Source: Candidatus Melainabacteria bacterium (GTDB taxonomy: Bacteria > Cyanobacteriota > Vampirovibrionia > 2-02-FULL-35-15). From it: a stretch of DNA of 6,995 nt. The notes under the pieces were generated by a model. It searched no databases, had not been told where the DNA came from, and was given only the letters and a program-made list of their open reading frames with translations. Position 1 is the stretch's first letter; each line of letters begins with the position of its first letter. The stretch is taken from assembly GCA_023250175.1 (NCBI GenBank), contig JAHFBD010000123.1, forward strand, positions 1-6,995, given 5' to 3'. Shown here one piece after another: positions 6,427 through 6,995 of this stretch. The translations under genes were made by a program, and so were the position numbers.

Positions 6427-6455
6427 ATTATAAGTACATTTTGGTTAAAACCCAA
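6427..6455 (-). promoter_or_regulatory. Sigma-70-type promoter for the 35-residue protein gene
   Basis: On the minus strand, TTGGGT (6455-6450) and a perfect TATAAT (6432-6427) are separated by 17 bases. Transcription would start near 6420, giving a leader of about 35 bases that contains the ribosome binding site at 6394-6400. The -35 matches the consensus at its first three positions only. The -35 end overlaps an inverted repeat at 6441-6460. Confidence 0.45.
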
Positions 6456-6460
6456 ACCAA
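6441..6460. repeat. Inverted repeat TTGGTT-8-AACCAA, possible operator
   Basis: Six-base arms TTGGTT (6441-6446) and AACCAA (6455-6460) flank eight bases. The repeat lies in the middle of the divergent region between the 35-residue gene and the TonB-like gene and covers the -35 hexamer of the minus-strand promoter. It could bind a repressor acting on one or both directions. The arms are short, so chance is a real alternative. Confidence 0.3.
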
Positions 6461-6489
6461 TTCGTAACAAAATTAATATAAACTATAGT
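6461..6489 (+). promoter_or_regulatory. Weak promoter candidate for the TonB-like gene and cinA
   Basis: TTCGTA (6461-6466) and TATAGT (6484-6489) are separated by 17 bases. The -10 matches consensus at five of six positions, the -35 at only three. A transcript would start near 6496 and carry the good ribosome binding site at 6534. It is offered as the best match in the region, not as a confident call. Confidence 0.25.
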
Positions 6490-6533
6490 ATTAACCATGA
6501 ATAATGCCATTTCTAGAAACTTTATACAGTGTT

Positions 6534-6537
6534 GGAG
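6534..6537 (+). promoter_or_regulatory. Ribosome binding site that selects the ATG at 6545
   Basis: GGAG is followed by seven bases and then ATG 6545. The other in-frame ATG, at 6497, has no purine-rich sequence in front of it. The site therefore places the start of the TonB-like protein 16 codons inside the longest open frame. Confidence 0.6.
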
Positions 6538-6544
6538 CAGATTT

Positions 6545-6697
6545 ATGAATAGATATGTTTGGGCTGGGGCTTTCTGTTTTTCTGTTATCTTTCACCTTAT
6601 GTTTTTAGTTTTTCTGTGGTTTTGTTGTGAAATTCATACTATGTTGTTTCCGCAGACAGTAAGTCAAAATATAATTGAAATAGAATTTGTAAAATAA
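6545..6697 (+). CDS. Stand-alone TonB/TolA-like membrane anchor, 50 residues
   Basis: From the ATG at 6545 the product has 50 residues: MNRYVW, one membrane helix (about 7-28) and a short outer segment with a proline and IIEIEFVK at the end. The helix carries S13, H17, L24 and C28, which match the spacing of the SHLS motif (Ser16, His20, Leu27, Ser31) in E. coli TonB, with Cys for the last Ser. The sequence after the helix also resembles the start of TonB proteins, where a 'P..I.V..V' strand follows the anchor. TonB anchors couple ExbB/ExbD proton flow to outer-membrane receptors, but here the proline-rich spacer and C-terminal domain are missing. The stop is followed 4 bp later by cinA, so no broken remainder exists. 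It may be a genuine mini-protein or a deletion remnant. A longer start at 6497 would add 16 residues. Confidence 0.55.
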   Translation: MNRYVWAGAFCFSVIFHLMFLVFLWFCCEIHTMLFPQTVSQNIIEIEFVK

Positions 6698-6701
6698 AAT
6701 T

Positions 6702-6995
6702 ATGAAAGCAGAAATAATTTCAATTGGAACAGAGCTTTTATTAGGTCAAATTACAAATACAAATGCTTCTTTTTTAGCGAGTGAATTACATGAGCTTGGG
6801 ATCAAGTCTTATTTTCAAACTACTGTTGGAGATAATCCTGAAAGGATACATCAAGTTTTAGAACAGGCATTAAAGCGTTCAGATTTAATAATTACGACGG
6901 GTGGATTGGGTCCTACTTCTGATGATTTAACTCATGAAGCGATCACGACTTTTTTTAAAACAAAAACAATTTTAGATAAGCTTGTTTTAAAGCAA
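6702..6995 (+). CDS. cinA: CinA family protein (competence/damage-inducible), N-terminal part; 3' end outside window
   Basis: The first 98 codons are in the window. The sequence opens MKAEIISIGTELLLGQITNT and carries GGLGPTSDDLT at residues 67-77, the signature of the MoaB/MogA-like CinA N-terminal (COG1058) domain. In this family that domain has ADP-ribose pyrophosphatase activity. Full-length CinA (about 400-430 residues) usually adds a C-terminal nicotinamide mononucleotide deamidase domain. Whether this copy has it cannot be seen. The protein acts in the cytoplasm in pyridine nucleotide salvage; in some naturally transformable bacteria the gene is co-expressed with recA. The ATG at 6702 lies 4 bp after the stop of the TonB-like gene and has no clear ribosome binding site, so it is probably translated by coupling. 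Confidence 0.93.
   Translation, partial: MKAEIISIGTELLLGQITNTNASFLASELHELGIKSYFQTTVGDNPERIHQVLEQALKRSDLIITTGGLGPTSDDLTHEAITTFFKTKTILDKLVLKQ

Noticed and set aside
6497..6544. Longer start for the TonB-like protein at ATG 6497
   Set aside because: There is no ribosome binding site before 6497, while GGAG sits seven bases before ATG 6545, and the extra residues add nothing resembling TonB.
1..6995. A defence island, mobile element, CRISPR array or new multi-gene system
   Set aside because: The genes are mostly housekeeping, transport, signalling and envelope families; no transposase, integrase, repeat array, toxin-antitoxin pair or defence enzyme is visible on either strand.

Overview
This is an AT-rich window (roughly one third G+C by eye) of ordinary, gene-dense bacterial chromosome. 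Coding sequence runs almost edge to edge, and no stretch over 300 bases lacks a gene. I see no tRNA, rRNA, CRISPR array, insertion sequence or phage gene. The gene mix includes a DUF2993/LmeA-like exported protein, a GerMN lipoprotein, a CHASE2-adenylate cyclase and a TonB-like anchor. With the low G+C this suggests a diderm, non-photosynthetic relative of cyanobacteria (Melainabacteria/Vampirovibrionia type). That placement is inference from gene content, not proof.

Layout. At the left edge is the 3' end of ychF (plus strand, ends 426). It converges on a minus-strand block read from 4109 down to 431: sugar-type ABC transporter permease, DUF2993-like exported protein, GerMN lipoprotein, tsaE, rpsF, ssb. 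Gaps in the block are 1 to 8 bp except for 51 bp between tsaE and rpsF. That gap carries a good extended -10 promoter, so rpsF-ssb can be transcribed on its own. Head to head with the permease is a large CHASE2 class III adenylate cyclase (4089-6266, plus). Its start codon lies inside the first codons of the permease, and the permease start lies inside the cyclase. Next comes a 35-residue single-pass membrane protein on the minus strand (6278-6385), a short divergent regulatory region, a 50-residue protein that looks like the membrane anchor of TonB alone (6545-6697), and the first 98 codons of cinA, cut by the window edge.

How the genes fit together. ychF, rpsF, ssb and tsaE are housekeeping genes for translation, tRNA modification and DNA maintenance. 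The first three genes of the minus-strand block all act at the cell envelope. The cyclase would sense something outside the membrane and make cAMP; its overlap with the permease promoter region suggests the two may influence each other's expression. No clear new multi-gene system is present. The most unusual items are the stand-alone TonB-like anchor with an SHLS-type motif, the unannotated-size 35-residue membrane protein with its own promoter and ribosome binding site, and the overlapping divergent 5' ends at 4089-4109.
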